A DNA stretch of 64,000 nucleotides, from the NCBI GenBank assembly GCA_019614645.1, contig JABWDB010000047.1, positions 62,001-126,000 on the forward strand, written 5' to 3'. Below are positions 1 through 16,908 of this stretch, in pieces (position 1 is the first letter of the stretch; every line of letters begins with the position of its first letter). The notes beneath the pieces were generated by a model. The model searched no databases, was not told the DNA's origin, and saw nothing but the letters and a program-made list of their open reading frames with translations. This DNA is from Stratiolaelaps scimitus. Taxonomy: Eukaryota > Arthropoda > Arachnida > Mesostigmata > Laelapidae. Made by a program: the position numbers and the translations under genes.

Positions 1-836
1 GCTCAGGGATGACGTCCGTCTTGGAACTCATGCAGATGGGTTTTCCATCACGCGTTCCATTCAAGGAGCTTTATGAAAAGTATAAAGGCTTTTTGCCGAA
101 AGAGCTGGCCTCTCTGGACCCAAGACTCTTTTGCAAAACTCTCTTCAAAGCGCTAGGACTTCGTGATGCAGACTTCAAGTTTGGCCTGACGAAAATCTTC
201 TTCCGACCTGGCAAGTTTGCTGAGTTCGACGAAATCATGAAATCTGATCCCGCCAGCTTGGCCGATCTGATCTCGAAAGTGAGGAAATGGCTGGTCATTT
301 CTCGACTGAAGAAAGCTCAATGGTGCGCGCTCTCTGTGATTAAGCTGCACAAAAAGATCGAATACCGTCGGGAAAATCTCATCGTTATCCAGAAGACCGT
401 GCGGGGATATCTCGCCAGGAAGCAGTACGGTGGCCGAATTCAGGGCCTCAAGAAACTCAAGGTTGTGCTGAAACAGCTGTCGGACATGAAGAAGGCGACC
501 GCTCCGAACATTGTTTCTCAAATTCGGGAGTTCGGTGTGCTCGAAGAGCAAGCGAAAACGCTCGCCCGTCAAATCAAAACTGGCGAAATGGTGGACAGAG
601 TAAAGATCGAGAATCTCTGCGGACATCTCTCGGCTGCCCTGGGCGAGTTGGCAAAGAAGGTAAAGTGCGCGATTGTCGAAGAACAGGTTCGTGAGGCTCA
701 GCGCCACAAAGAAGAGGAGGAACGCAAGAAGGAAGAAATTAAACGACAAAAGGTAACCTCATCGTTGTTGGCCAACCCACCTTGTCGCTTGGCATTAGAC
801 TTGCAATACTTTTGTAATCGGTTTTTTGCATTATTC

Positions 837-887
<51 letters not shown>

Positions 888-3454
888 TGTGTGTACATTT
901 TGTTGAAATCCTAAAGTCGATAATATGATATTACGGAACAGGATGATTATTTACGATAATGAACTATTTTATTGGAGCTTTACATAAAATATAGCGGAAA
1001 CCGCCGAGTGCATTAGGCTTTGGACTTCGTTAGAAAGGCGCGTCCAATTGAACCCAACTAAATCTTCAAGGTCTTTTCTTTCTCTTTCGCATTCACGCTA
1101 TTCGCATGGTTGATTCAGTTATCAAATACGTTGATTAACAACAAGATCTAATCGAGTCTGTGCATCTGAAAGTCTGCCAAGCGCCTATTGCAAACTCTGC
1201 AAAAAAGCATAGGTCCATTGTATTGAGTTTTATTTCGAGGGCAGCTCTCTCGCTCGACTTTGCTTTACGCCGTCTTTATTGATATAGTTTGCTTGTTATA
1301 TCTTGATGGTGATGAGGGACTACATCTGCGTCTCGGTTCGTATAGTAAACGGCTTGCCTGATGCTTATCGTTTGAATTAACACGTTGAATTATATGATTT
1401 GAATAGGCTGAAATCGAACGACGCCGGCGGGAGGAAGAGGAACGCGCTCGGGCAGAGGCCTCAATGGAGGCGGCTGCTGCCGCTGAGCGTAAACTTCAGG
1501 AGGAGAGGATTCAGGAACTACAAAGGAAACTCGAACAGGAGCGAAGAGATAGAGAGTTGGCTATGCGACTCGCCCAGGAGAACAACTCCATAGTCGAAGA
1601 TCAAAGTCCACCTTCCAGCATCGGGTCCACCGGAAGAGGTGAACAATTAACTATATCGCAATACAACATTACTGAACCTAGTAAATTATGCGCTTGATCT
1701 ACTTCGATGCACAAAAGTAGATTGATAATTGATTTGGAAAAATAAGCACAGCTAACAGCTCTACGTTACCATGGGATCATTTGAAATGTCGTAGCCGATT
1801 AAACATTCTCCAAAATATACACAACCCAGCAAGAGAACGCGACCCAAGCGTTACATTAGAAGCTACGCATTTTGCTAACATAGTTACACCACTAACTGAT
1901 TGCAGCCGAGGCAACCTCGACCGGAAAGTTTGACCTATCCAAATGGAAGTACTCAGAGCTTCGTGATGTCATCAATACCTCGTGCGATCTCGAATTGCTG
2001 GTGGCGTGCCGTGAAGAGTTCTACCGCCGCCTAAAGGTGTACCATGCATGGAAAAGTCGCAATGCTAAAAAAGGACCCGAGGCTGCCAAGGACGAAGCCT
2101 ACAGGCTACCAACCGTTGAGCATGCGGGATTCTCGCCCCTACCAGAAGCTGGTACGAAGCAACTCCTTAAGATCCCTTAGTCAATCTAGCATAGGCATTA
2201 TCTAGAAGTTGAAGTATTAATAACTTAGGAAGATCAAAAAGCTTAGGAAGTGAATTGTTTATTGCATCGGTTTATTGACGACCATGTGCTCTTTCCTTTC
2301 TATTTTCTATCCTTTTTTCACAAGTCCCCTTCAGTCTGTGTTGAGTTTAAAATTCCTATCAGGTCGTCGGGTGTCGCCGTATTACATGTCTAAAACATCC
2401 TACTCAGACAAGTAGATACTTCAGTGGCCAGCCACCGTCAGAAACGCTCAGAAATATCCATACCAGCAGAGTGTTCATATCTTCTATTCGAGTCCCGGCG
2501 ACCTGTTCTCATTCGGTGACCGAATACAACAGGGGCCTCACGGCCAGTGCTCGATCACTGATGCATGAAGAGACACAATAGCGCCGTATGAGCGGGGAAT
2601 AATGACTTTCTCTAAAATGTTTTCTTAGGGCCACCACGTCAGCGATATTTCAAGATTCCGTTCAAGCGGGACGGGTCGTCAGCTGTCTCCGGGCTATGGC
2701 TGGCACATTTCGATGGCCAGTTCATCGCGCGTCAGATTGAAGTGTCACCTTCAAAGCCTGCCCTACTGCTTCTAGCCGGCCGCGATGATATGCAGATGTG
2801 TGAACTCAAACTAGAGGAGACTGGTCTAGCTCGTCGAAAAGGAGCGGAGATCCTTGAGGTGATTGTTACAAACCTTCTCTCGCTCTGATAGTAGCGCACA
2901 AGCTGTTAGCGTCATTTTGATGCGTGATACCAAATCGATATCATAACGCAATATCAAATATAGTCCAGCAATATCAACGTGTGAACCAGTATACATGGCT
3001 TAGTATTACTTGGGCACACCATTCATTCGTAGCATGTCACACAAAATTGATTCGCCGAAAGCACCTAGCACTTATAGTTGCATTCGAAATGATCATGTCT
3101 TGTATATCATTTAACAGGCATAATTATGTATGCTACCATAGAAAGCTCCATACAAGCCACGAAAAGCTTGAGAAAATAGTTGAACAAATCATTCCGAGTT
3201 ATTATCGACCGAGTCCTAGTGGTGTGGGACCTATATTTACACGAAAATTAGCTACACCTATCCTAGATAAAGCGAAACTGAGAAGAAAAAACAAACGGAA
3301 ATCGTCGACAATTGTATTCTAACGCCAACGTTCGTCTATCCCCGTGTGTCGGTTTGTCTGTTTGTAGGAGGAATTCAATAAGGAATGGTCGGCATTGGGA
3401 GGCCAATTGCCCTACCAGCCGCCGTCAAGTCGCGGTGCTGCTATTAAAGCATGA
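1..3454 (+). CDS. MYO6: Myosin VI heavy chain, 3' part (5' end outside window)
   Basis: Minus-end-directed actin motor, known for endocytosis, vesicle anchoring and epithelial movements. Exons: <1-752, 1407-1638, 1906-2151, 2629-2858, 3368-3454 (TGA); all joints keep frame. The window opens mid-exon (frame 3, reading [11 protein letters not shown]) near the end of the motor domain. Seen in order: converter ([20 protein letters not shown]), the myosin-VI-specific insert-2 calmodulin site ([19 protein letters not shown]), one IQ motif ([13 protein letters not shown]), a helical-bundle region, a charged single-helix/coiled segment ([17 protein letters not shown]), then the cargo-binding domain with the RRL motif ([13 protein letters not shown]) and the stretch [11 protein letters not shown]. 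The tail ends GAAIKA. The WWY cargo motif of other myosin VI proteins reads LWL here. The first intron holds a (TA)n tract. Family assignment is very secure; the last exon is short but has a clean acceptor and in-phase stop. Confidence 0.95.
841..882. repeat. (TA)n microsatellite in a myosin VI intron
   Basis: An uninterrupted TA run of about 42 bp, a short way inside the intron that follows the donor at 753. Similar shorter TA runs recur across the window, for example near 4560, 10878, 11990, 19122, 22885, 26319, 28437, 31925, 33110, 37676 and 44800. Confidence 0.95.
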
Positions 3455-4193
3455 AAAAAAAAACAGCTGGTGCCTGGAGAAGCCTTCGACGACGGCGGTT
3501 TCCGCTGGCAGACATCAACGCAACTACGATGATATCAGAAACAGAAGTGGATGACGGAAAGGTGGCGGAACAATGGGCGATAGAATTCAGAGGAGGAACA
3601 CCAAAAAAAGGAAGGACAACCAACAGATTCAACTCCTAAATAGTCGAACTTAAAGGAGTTACTCGAGAGAGAGGGGAAGAGAGAGACAGAGAGAGAGAGA
3701 CTAGCTATTAATAATATTTTACAATTATAAAATATATACAAATGAGTGGCGATGGAATGAACGACGAATGAAATCAAGAAGATACTGGCGTTGGACACCT
3801 AATGTGAGAACATAACATAATATGAAGAATAATAATATTATTATTAATAATAAAGAAAATCTATAAGCACAGCCTGTCCTGTGTTTTGTTTTTGAAATGG
3901 CTAATGTTATCCACTGAGGTAGAAAATTATGCGATTGGTCTTAGAAAACTTCGAACCTGTGGCGGAGGCCATGGATGTTTCCTGGTAGAATACTCGAAAG
4001 GGGCACGACCTCACAAGAAGTCAAAACGTGGTGCAGGATATTTTCTTCAACGATTACCTTTTTGCATGGGGCGACAGAAGGTTAGAAATTCAAATCCTCG
4101 CGGGCTTTTGGTTGCGCTTTACGCTGGTCTATGTTGGTATAGAGGCTAGTATAAACTAGATCGTAAACGACCAGTGAGCACCAGGCAAACATC
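3455..4193. other. Myosin VI 3' UTR and spacer to tRNA-Ala
   Basis: Follows the myosin stop codon. It holds a GA-rich stretch at about 3665-3702 and AT-rich sequence with a polyadenylation signal at 3849. The open frame at 3886-4149 resembles nothing I know. No further gene is seen. Confidence 0.6.
3849..3854 (+). terminator. Probable poly(A) signal of myosin VI
   Basis: AATAAA about 395 bp after the myosin VI stop, inside an AT-rich run. Placement suits the end of a 3' UTR, but cleavage cannot be seen from sequence alone. Confidence 0.5.
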
Positions 4194-4266
4194 GGGGATG
4201 TAGCTCAGATGGTAGAGCGCTCGCTTAGCATGCGAGAGGTACGGGGATCGATACCCCGCATCTCCA
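4194..4266 (+). tRNA. tRNA-Ala (anticodon AGC)
   Basis: A 73-nt cloverleaf can be drawn by hand. The acceptor stem GGGGATG (4194-4200) pairs with CATCTCC and leaves discriminator A at 4266. The D arm is GCTC/GAGC. The anticodon stem CTCGC/GCGAG closes a 7-nt loop TTAGCAT with AGC at 4227-4229. The T arm CGGGG/CCCCG has loop ATCGATA. No intron is present. Internal A and B boxes fit RNA polymerase III, and a TTTTT terminator lies at 4275-4279. AGC is the usual nuclear alanine anticodon, so this is a nuclear, not mitochondrial, gene. Confidence 0.96.
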
Positions 4267-4811
4267 AGTGTCACTTTTTAGAAACCAAGCACTGTTTTTA
4301 TAATTTGAACTGTCTTAGAACTTTTATATGATATACCACCGTATTGTTGCATTTAACCCTCTCACCATTATTATAACATTTTTACTTGGAAGACCTCATT
4401 TTCAAGATCAAACTAGAATAATCAAGCCATGATTCGAGAAGAGGCGTAAATACAGCAAGAGCGTATTCAGGGCAAGTTAATGAATATATTGCAATTATTT
4501 TATGTATTTCCTAAGAGGTACCTAAAGATGTATGCAAATTATTATCACTGAACAGTTCGAATATATATATATATATATTATTTTGGCATATGCTGAAATA
4601 TATGGGGGTCTACAAGGGTCTAGGAAAGTTTGCCTTACAAATCAGGTGAATGAACAGTTCGCGCAGATCTTTACTAGCTCTTCAGCTATTGAAATTATAA
4701 CCATCCTGCCCACATTTTAAATAAATGTACAAATTTTATTACATTTTAAAAAATGCAAAATAATTGCTATTAACTAATGAATAAGAAACTGAAAACATGA
4801 ACAATCTATTC

Positions 4812-4930
4812 TACCATAGGCTGATATGGACGACCGGAGACAAGCGCGCAGGATTCTTCCTTCTGCAGCGTATTTCCCTCGCAAGGAGGCAATGCCATCG
4901 CCTCCCTCGGGAACATGACGGCCCCAGTCC
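4812..4930 (+). mobile_element. Dispersed repeat copy 1 (LINE-like 3' scrap)
   Basis: Runs parallel, with scattered mismatches, to the reverse complements of 13490-13590 and 30735-30845. All three share a core that reads GACAAGCGCGC, then a pyrimidine-rich stretch, CTGCAGCG, and later CAATGCCATCGCC. In the sense direction copy 2 has an open frame (YHRLIRATGDKRAG...LLQRLSLA). That suggests the degraded end of a retrotransposon pol gene, but the family is not certain. Confidence 0.65.
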
Positions 4931-5131
4931 AAACGACCCTGTTCCCAACTGCTTCTCTGATCAATGTATTTTTTTCAAAACACACATTAATATGAGAGTT
5001 TTGCTCTATATAAAATATTCTTATCAACCTATCGGTTCTGTTCGTATCGTCCGTTGCTTATTAATGTTTGAACAAATTCGCATTAGCCAACAGTTTTTCA
5101 AACTACTGATTGTCCAGGTCCTCTCTCTCAG

Positions 5132-5298
5132 CTTATAATCAGTACCTGCCTGGCGACAAGATCATTTTCAAATACCAGATATTTCAGGATTTTATCCGAC
5201 ATACAGGCTTGCGACTCCAGAGAAACATGCAGAGTATGTACGGTAAAGCGAAAACTTGCGAAAGGCTTCCCAGTTTTCTCGTTGATATTCGGTGGATG
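5132..5298 (+). CDS. Possible orphan coding exon, unknown protein
   Basis: A 167-bp open segment with good splice sites at both ends: a polypyrimidine run plus CAG before 5132, and ATG|GTGAGC after 5298. In the frame beginning in phase 1 it encodes 55 codons including QYLPGDKIIFKYQIF and TCERLPSFLVDIRWM. No family is recognised and no partner exon was found nearby. A second frame is also open, which weakens the case. It could be an exon of an unlisted gene, an alternative exon, or chance. Confidence 0.25.
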
Positions 5299-6403
5299 GT
5301 GAGCACATAGTTACGACCTACGTAAATGTAATAGGACCACTTTATTTTTACAGTTCTTAATTAGTACTTATTATGGATTACTTATTGCTTAATGAGTAAT
5401 TTGTACATATTCTTATGAGAAATGGCCCTGTTTTGTCAGCAATAAACTAGGGCTTCCAACCAAAATGAATCAATTACTATACTACCATTGCTTAATATAG
5501 TACGCTAAAAATTAACATCGTATGTATGTTATTCGAGTCAACAGTAAGACTCGCATCTTTATTTACTGGACCAGAGTGTACACACACACGCGGCGTTACA
5601 CTTGCACACACAACCATCTTAGTAATTTGCATCTTAATACTTCCAACCAAACTAAAGAGAATAGTCAATAAAGATGGAATAAACGGCTGACCTGCGGCTG
5701 TTTCCCACATGGCCGAAGTGATCATTCACCGATAGCTTTTCTCGTGAATCACGAGTTACGGCTGTCAACATTTGTTGTCCCAAAGTCAACGTCTTCAATC
5801 GTCGATCTCATTCATCTAATTTCGGCCAAATTGTTCAGCAATGGACGTGTGATGTATGTCTATTGATAATGCATTTCCCATCAAATCATTCATGGACAAA
5901 ACCACATTGGTATCGTATATATTTCCTAATCCGATCCTAATGATATGAAGGGGGGACGCGAAATGTTTCCGAAAATTCTCGACGTTCCGGGCGCCGCCAT
6001 AGACACTCCATGCCATAGCCCACCCGCAGCGAGCGCCTGGCCCGATGTTAAACAAATGAAACGTGTGTGTGTGTCTGGTCTGTCTAAGTGAGACTACTAA
6101 AAGGACATCTGTATATATGATGAACGATAGGGTGTTGTACTTGTCCTAAGACGTGCATAGTTGTCATTTACTGTGGTGCTGCTGCTGCTGTTGCTGCTAC
6201 CACTACTGTCGTCGACACTGATGTGTTAACGGAATATTTCTTTCAGTACAGATCAATAATGTGCCGGAAAGTGGTACTTCCAATGCAGCCATTCATATCC
6301 CGTTGACGTAATCTCAGACAGTACACTGCGGGTTCGAACGCTAAATCTCTATGTGAAACACTCTCTCATTCGAATTTGCCGTCGAGAACGTTTTAGCTGT
6401 TCA

Positions 6404-6409
6404 TTTATT
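6404..6409 (-). terminator. Probable poly(A) signal of SOD1
   Basis: TTTATT on the + strand, which is AATAAA on the - strand. It lies about 73 bp past the SOD1 stop codon at 6482, giving a short 3' UTR. Confidence 0.6.
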
Positions 6410-6481
6410 TAGCTGTTCAAAATGTATTTTGCTGGTTGTTGATGCTGCGTATTGGGTTGTTTACAACGCTGGCCTGGGGAT

Positions 6482-9400
6482 TCATTGGGGTGCAGCGCGA
6501 CCGATGACAGCGCAGGCGACACGAGCGCCGGCATTGCCCGTGGTCGAGGACAGCTCATGGCCACCCTTTCCGAGATCGTCGGGATCGGCGTGCACCTGCA
6601 AACGGCCAGACCGGAAGGAATAATCATGGGAGAATGACTCATAGCTTCCGCTTAGAATAGGCGTGCCTGTCCATTGGGTTTCTGTTATGCGTTGCCAATT
6701 CGACACAGATAGTTCCACTCGTTAAACTAGCTTCGTGTAAACCAGTTTATCGCAAATGGATGTTGTACGCTTATCAGTTATATCAGTACTTCGAGATTAG
6801 CTGTGAGATAGAACACAGCGTACATTATATAGGCGAAGTGGCTTCACAAAGCCGGTCGAATATGATGTATTCGTCAAACATTTCCACTAGTTTAGGGTGA
6901 AACGCACAATCCTATGATATTAACAATAATTCGAATATAATACTAACGACAAGCGAGCGTCCAATGATGTTGTGATCTCCATCGAGGGCGATCTGCTTGT
7001 CAGTGAGGTTGATCAGAGCCTTTCCACTGCTGTCGGCGACGACATTGCCTAGATCACCAACGTGACGCACCGCGTCAGACGGACCTGTAATAGTTATGGA
7101 ATTGAGTATGTCCCGTGATTTCAACCGCACGCGTGCAAATATTAATCGACGATGTTATGGGTTCTGCCGGAGCGATATATAGGTATATAATTTTAGCGTC
7201 ATGTTGCCTGACCCCTTGTGGACACATTAGGCAATGGGTGTCTAGCAAAAGAGAACCAGGCCAAAATATGTGAAAGAAACAGAGGAATCCATTCAGATAT
7301 CAGAGCAAGGCGCTGTCATTTTCTACGGGTAAAATATGACGAAGTGAAACACGGGAATCGGTTATAATGTGAAATCGTTTCTTATCAAGTTAAAACAAAA
7401 ATATAGAAGTGTACATTTGTATCTTTTTTTTGTTATACGGACTGTCAACAAAGCACGGCTATTATATACCTCCGTGGGTCATCTTAGTAGGATTGAAGTG
7501 TGGTCCAGCAGAGGTGCAGCCGTTCGTGTTGTCTCCGAACTCATGAACGTGAAATCCATGTTGGCCAGGAGTAAGACCCGAGATCTCACCGCTCACCTTT
7601 ACTGAGTCACCCTGTAATAGGCACATTGAACATGCTATGATTAATTCCGAATAATCTACCGAGTGATTTATCTAATATTGATGCGAATGTACACATCGGC
7701 GGGCAAACGCGGCGGAGGCTCCCATGAGTTCTCTTTACCTGGTTACAATAAGTACTTTCATATTTTATTCTTCAGAGTAAATAAACGTGTACGATGAACT
7801 GTTGTCGAAATACACTGGCCTGACTCGAAAAGGGGGGGGGGGTTCAACGCAGTGGGCCTAATTGATCCAACACGGAAAAAGGCCTTCAGATGTCATCCAC
7901 ACAATAGAGATTCAACACACTGAGCTGCCATATCTAAGACAAAGCAATTCACGAACATTAGCACTGGTCAACTCGAGCGTATCGACCGGCCTCGTGCGAA
8001 TATTACGACAAGGTCTAAAATAGCACCCGGAACCGCAAAGCTTTTAAATATACGCATCCTAGGCAATATTCAAATTGGTGCGCCTGCGGCAAACCATAGC
8101 TGATGATCGCGCCCTAGTCCCTCTCCATAGCCTATTCATGAAAGCGGAAATCCTTGGACGCTCATGCAAGATGCCATGAAACAGAGCCCAACGCTAGTGT
8201 AATGGTTCAAGGGCACATTGAATGAATCATCCTCGATGATAATGACCCTTCCATGTCAAGTGGTCTATTAACCGAATAGTTGTCTCTGTGTAACCTCGAA
8301 AGAGCTCGTCAATACTGTGTTGACAAACGGGCAGGAAAAACAACTAGGGAACATCTGGGCTGGTATAGAACCAGCCTTCATCAATTGAAATGAACAATAG
8401 CACTTATCAATACAACTCAATTTGTTTTGGTAGCAAATGACGATTCTTCTCAAAATCGTAGTTTGCTACGATAACCACGTCTACCAGAGACGACAACGTA
8501 ATCCGCAAGTGCAAACTGATATAGACAGGTACTAAATTTTACTGTGGCGACAAACGTGCACTCACGGCTCGAGAACCTAAATAAAATGCCGGCTCCAAGA
8601 TCTTAATGATGTCAACAACATCCCTGACGAACCAATGACGGGAACGAATAAGATAGACACTAAATTCGGTTTTTTCTATTGATATTAAGGAAGCATTGCC
8701 ACATATGATTTGTGTCTGATTTCCCGAGCCAAATGATGTTCCTTGTTCCCGGGAAATGAATTGTCCGTCTAGCTAAAGCAGGCAATCCTAAGCTAGATAG
8801 ACGCAGTCGCAGATATCTCGCTACTAATACGTAATTCCAAGGTCATGTTGACGGCGCCACACAAAAACAACTCGCTCACTCCAGCTGCATTCGTAACACA
8901 GGCCTCGCCCAAGATGGTAAGACAATCTGATCGAACTTTCCAGCGAGTGACAACATAACGAATAGTAACAAGAAACATCTCCTGCATCTCTCGAAAACGA
9001 TCGCTTGTTATTATCAGACGATTACAGCAAAGATCAAATGTCCCCCTATCCCAAAAAAGTGTCACCATAACATCAGCTATAATAGTTAGCGAGAAAACGA
9101 AGAATGCATACAGACAGCCTGCTCAGATGTCGATATGACAGCCTACATGCAGTTTATTCATGACAGTCACTATCAGATATAGAATAAAAAAAACTTGTTT
9201 ACGGTTATGTTGTTTCAACAATATACGTAATTGAAGCGAAAATCGACAAGCGCAACCTATACCGGTACATGGTAGTAAACAATGCTGGATGGATTACAAT
9301 ATTTGCAAATTTCTCGAGAAGTACGCGTCGCTGTCGTGACTAGGCATTCCCACCTTACGTAATATCGGTATAGGGCGGAGCTGGACGGGTGGCAGCTCGG

Positions 9401-10096
9401 CACAACACAATGGACAGGCAAAACGACCTTAACAATTGTGATTATAGCCGACTTTCCCCCTTATACATAATTACTACCATGTTGAGTGAGGAGATATAAC
9501 TCAATCTGAGATAATTATAAGCCAAGACAGCGAATTCGATGTGTATCCATATACACATACATGTGATATGCATAATGTCGAGAGTATGTAAAGCTCTAAT
9601 TATTAAGGGCCACCGCGCTGTAGAGTTCCACTTCCTCATGTGCTGAATTGTAGGAAAATCCCAAACAACTACGAAGCACGGAGAGAGCCAATCAATGGCT
9701 ATTGGACTGAACGACACAGGCAAGCGCTCCCATCACGGCAGCGCCGGGCGTCGAGCCCATTCGAGTGGACGCTTTCGAGCGAGAGGCGTTGTCGCCCCCC
9801 CCGCCAGTGACAAGGGCGAAACGCGACCCTACATCTGCTGGAAGCATTGTCATATACGCCACGCACAATATATGAAATTGGATGTCAAAACCGAACGAAC
9901 TCGCACACATTTTAATGAATTTACATCGAAATAGAGACGCACACAATGAACATCTCACTTTCGACCGAATCGTCCAATGTAACATACACACACAAATGGA
10001 AAGTGATAACGCGAAACGCTCGCTTACCTCCTGGGTGAACCAGATGACACCGCTAACAGGCTCAGCCTTGAGGACGGCGACAGCACGCTTAGCCAT
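6482..10096 (-). CDS. SOD1: Cytosolic Cu/Zn superoxide dismutase
   Basis: Converts superoxide to hydrogen peroxide and oxygen. Exons on the - strand: 10096-10028, 7611-7470, 7084-6948 and 6595-6482 (TGA). Together they make 153 residues, the usual SOD1 length, and all joints are in phase. Copper ligands are His44, His46, His61 and His118; zinc ligands are His61, His69, His78 and Asp81 (motifs [23 protein letters not shown]). The disulfide pair is Cys55/Cys144 and the substrate-guiding Arg141 is in ARVACAVIG. It begins [13 protein letters not shown] with no signal peptide, so it is the intracellular form. Intron 1 is about 2.4 kb, far longer than the other two. The gene is divergent from DLD. 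All active-site residues are intact. Confidence 0.96.
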
Positions 10097-10797
10097 TGCG
10101 AGGTGAACTGCCGGCGTTGGAGCGACGAAATGAAGTAAGGCAAACAGTTTGCGGCCGGCGATTAGCGAGCGATACGACGGCGCTTGACGGCGGCGAGAGG
10201 GAGAGCGAGATACGGAGCAGGGAAAGAACAGTGGCTCCTTTGGCGGGGTGGTTGAAAAGACCGGACATCTGGCGGGTACATGCCCGCTAGTAAAAGGACA
10301 ACACAACTCATGTCGACATGTGCGATATTGCTGGTGAAATTATACGGGGCTTCAACGTTTGCCGTTAAACATGTGTACAACTGTTGTATCTTTGATCAGA
10401 CGAAACGAATTCGCGGGTAGAAAACAGCACTATGCACAGGGACGGCTGGGTGAGCCACATCAGCAGTTTTCCTCAATAGATACATGGCGGCCGTCGATCC
10501 GCCAAAGTGGCGTCTGCTCGTGCAGTCAATGTTTTGAAAAAGGCTTCTCCGCCAGTGGTTTCGAGTGTCGAACGAGCTCGACCTTGCAGCCAACCGAAGT
10601 ATCCGTGTGGTTGGTCGGTCGCGCCAGGAGAGAGCAGAGCTTAAGGGACGTATCGTAGTCACAGCAACAGCAGTTCGATAGCGGCGGCAGTGGTTGTCGT
10701 TGTTCGTGCCAATTCGACAGCAGCAGAAGAAGAGGCGATTTCGGAGTTTGTTCGTGAGTGCTCCGAATCCATTCAGCCATCAGTGTGACCTGCCGTG
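10097..10797. promoter_or_regulatory. Shared 5' region of SOD1 and DLD (putative bidirectional promoter)
   Basis: The 701 bp between the two divergent start codons must hold both 5' UTRs and both core promoters. It looks richer in G+C than the flanks, with GCGGCGGC-type and CAG-rich stretches. No clear TATA box is seen for either gene. Open frames here (for example 10396-10662 on -) look like chance. Shared control is an inference from the arrangement. Confidence 0.45.
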
Positions 10798-15408
<4,611 letters not shown>

Positions 15409-15418
15409 GCTGTACAAG

Positions 15419-15424
15419 AATAAA
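15419..15424 (+). terminator. Possible poly(A) signal of DLD
   Basis: AATAAA lies only about 11 bp after the DLD stop, which would make a very short 3' UTR. Another AATAAA at 16346-16351 is an alternative distal site. Confidence 0.4.
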
Positions 15425-16860
15425 AATGAAATCGGCACCTCCTTCGCCTCTGACCAACGACGACCCGCATCTCTACATCAGTAACGGCAGATCCTCGAAC
15501 GATACACTTGCCATATCGTGACCACCTGCACTAAACGAATATGTCAACTCAGACACTTGAGTTCACCTCCATGTCGTCAATGGCTGACAATCGTCAATTT
15601 TGTCAGTAGTTTGTAGTATGACGCTACTGTAAAGGACTTCTGTTTTTTAAGCGTTGGGGGCGCGATGTTCACCGAGCGTCTGCTTTAGTGAAAGGTCACG
15701 GTACAAGCAGTACGAAGCAACGATGGTCCGCGTAATCATCGTCATTTCGAAAGAAGCTTATTTGTGTGGCAATATGAAGGTGACCATCCAGTCATTACAA
15801 ATGGCAGATTGCCATCCTTGAAAGTACTGCAGGCAAATATGGATGTTTGATGAGGACGAGAAAAAGAGGCGACGACCGATTTACTGAAAGTTCAAGATAA
15901 CAAAAACGAAGCATTCTACGGATGAGCGCCACCTAGTGAGATTTCATGCGACTGGGATGAAGCTGGAGTGTCGTGCTTGTGCATGTTGACAGCAAAAAGG
16001 AATGGACTCGCGAGAATGAAACTCCCGCAATTGAACTTCGCGCTTTTGCTGTGAAAACGCCAACGTCAGATTGATAGTATGGTAATTAGCTAATGGGAAT
16101 GCTGTAGGTGCATGTCAACTACTGCAACACTAGGCGAAATGGCGGGTTATGTTTGATGGATATTTTTCGCAAGACACACACACACACACACAGCTCTCAC
16201 TGCTACCGTTATTAATATAGTTATTATTATTACTACTACTATTCTTAATGTTATTATACATACCTGTACCTCTGCTACTACTAAGCTTAGATCAGACGCT
16301 GATCAGCTGCCGATTTGCTTTACATTCTTGGCAATTTCGAGTGGGAATAAACGCTTCAAAGGCGGAAACGATTTGCGGTGATACTCGTGGTCCTTGAAAT
16401 ATTATAGACATTTTACACTGGCTTGCGGAAGGAAGATTTCAACAGACGGGACGATACTTTAGCCAATAATAAAGGATAAAAAATCACGACATGTACATAC
16501 GTTAGCGTGGAAGAGAATGGATTGAATAAATGGTGTTAAATTAAGCTTGTTTTGTTAATGTTATTCTCATATATTGGCATCGTAGACAATAAGGGTCACA
16601 AATACGCTTACGTTTGAATCTGTAGCGAAGCAGAATTGTTGCCGAAGTCATTTTTCTGTGGAGAGCGAAGATGGCAGAAGATCCTTAGACGAGAATAAGA
16701 AGGGATCTAAAACCGCTTGTCGACTTCCATTCTAAAATGCGTTGCGATCCGTAAGACAACTGCCACCCTAGACAATGCTTGACCCGAAGACATCTCTGAC
16801 TGTACTCTCATTTCTTCAAGATCAACCACTAGAAAATCAGATCGAAAATTGACTTTCGAG

Positions 16861-16908
16861 GTACAAGATCGATCCTACATGAAAAATTAAGTACAAGATC
16901 GATCCTAC
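16861..16908. repeat. Short direct repeat, 18-bp unit, 30-bp spacing
   Basis: GTACAAGATCGATCCTAC occurs at 16861-16878 and again, identical, at 16891-16908, with 12 bp between. It could be a local duplication or the footprint of an excised element. Confidence 0.85.

Larger units (their letters stand above)
4267..6403. other. Intergenic, between tRNA-Ala and SOD1
   Basis: Mostly AT-rich sequence without recognisable genes. It holds a LINE-like repeat scrap (4812-4930), one splice-bounded open segment (5132-5298), a CA-rich patch near 5580 and a (CTG)n-like stretch at about 6177-6201. The rest of the SOD1 3' flank shows nothing identifiable. Confidence 0.6.

Noticed and set aside
9692..10306. 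204-codon frame on - as a separate long gene
   Set aside because: Its useful part is SOD1 exon 1 (10096-10028); the rest is the frame running through the 5' flank and into intron 1 past the donor at 10027.
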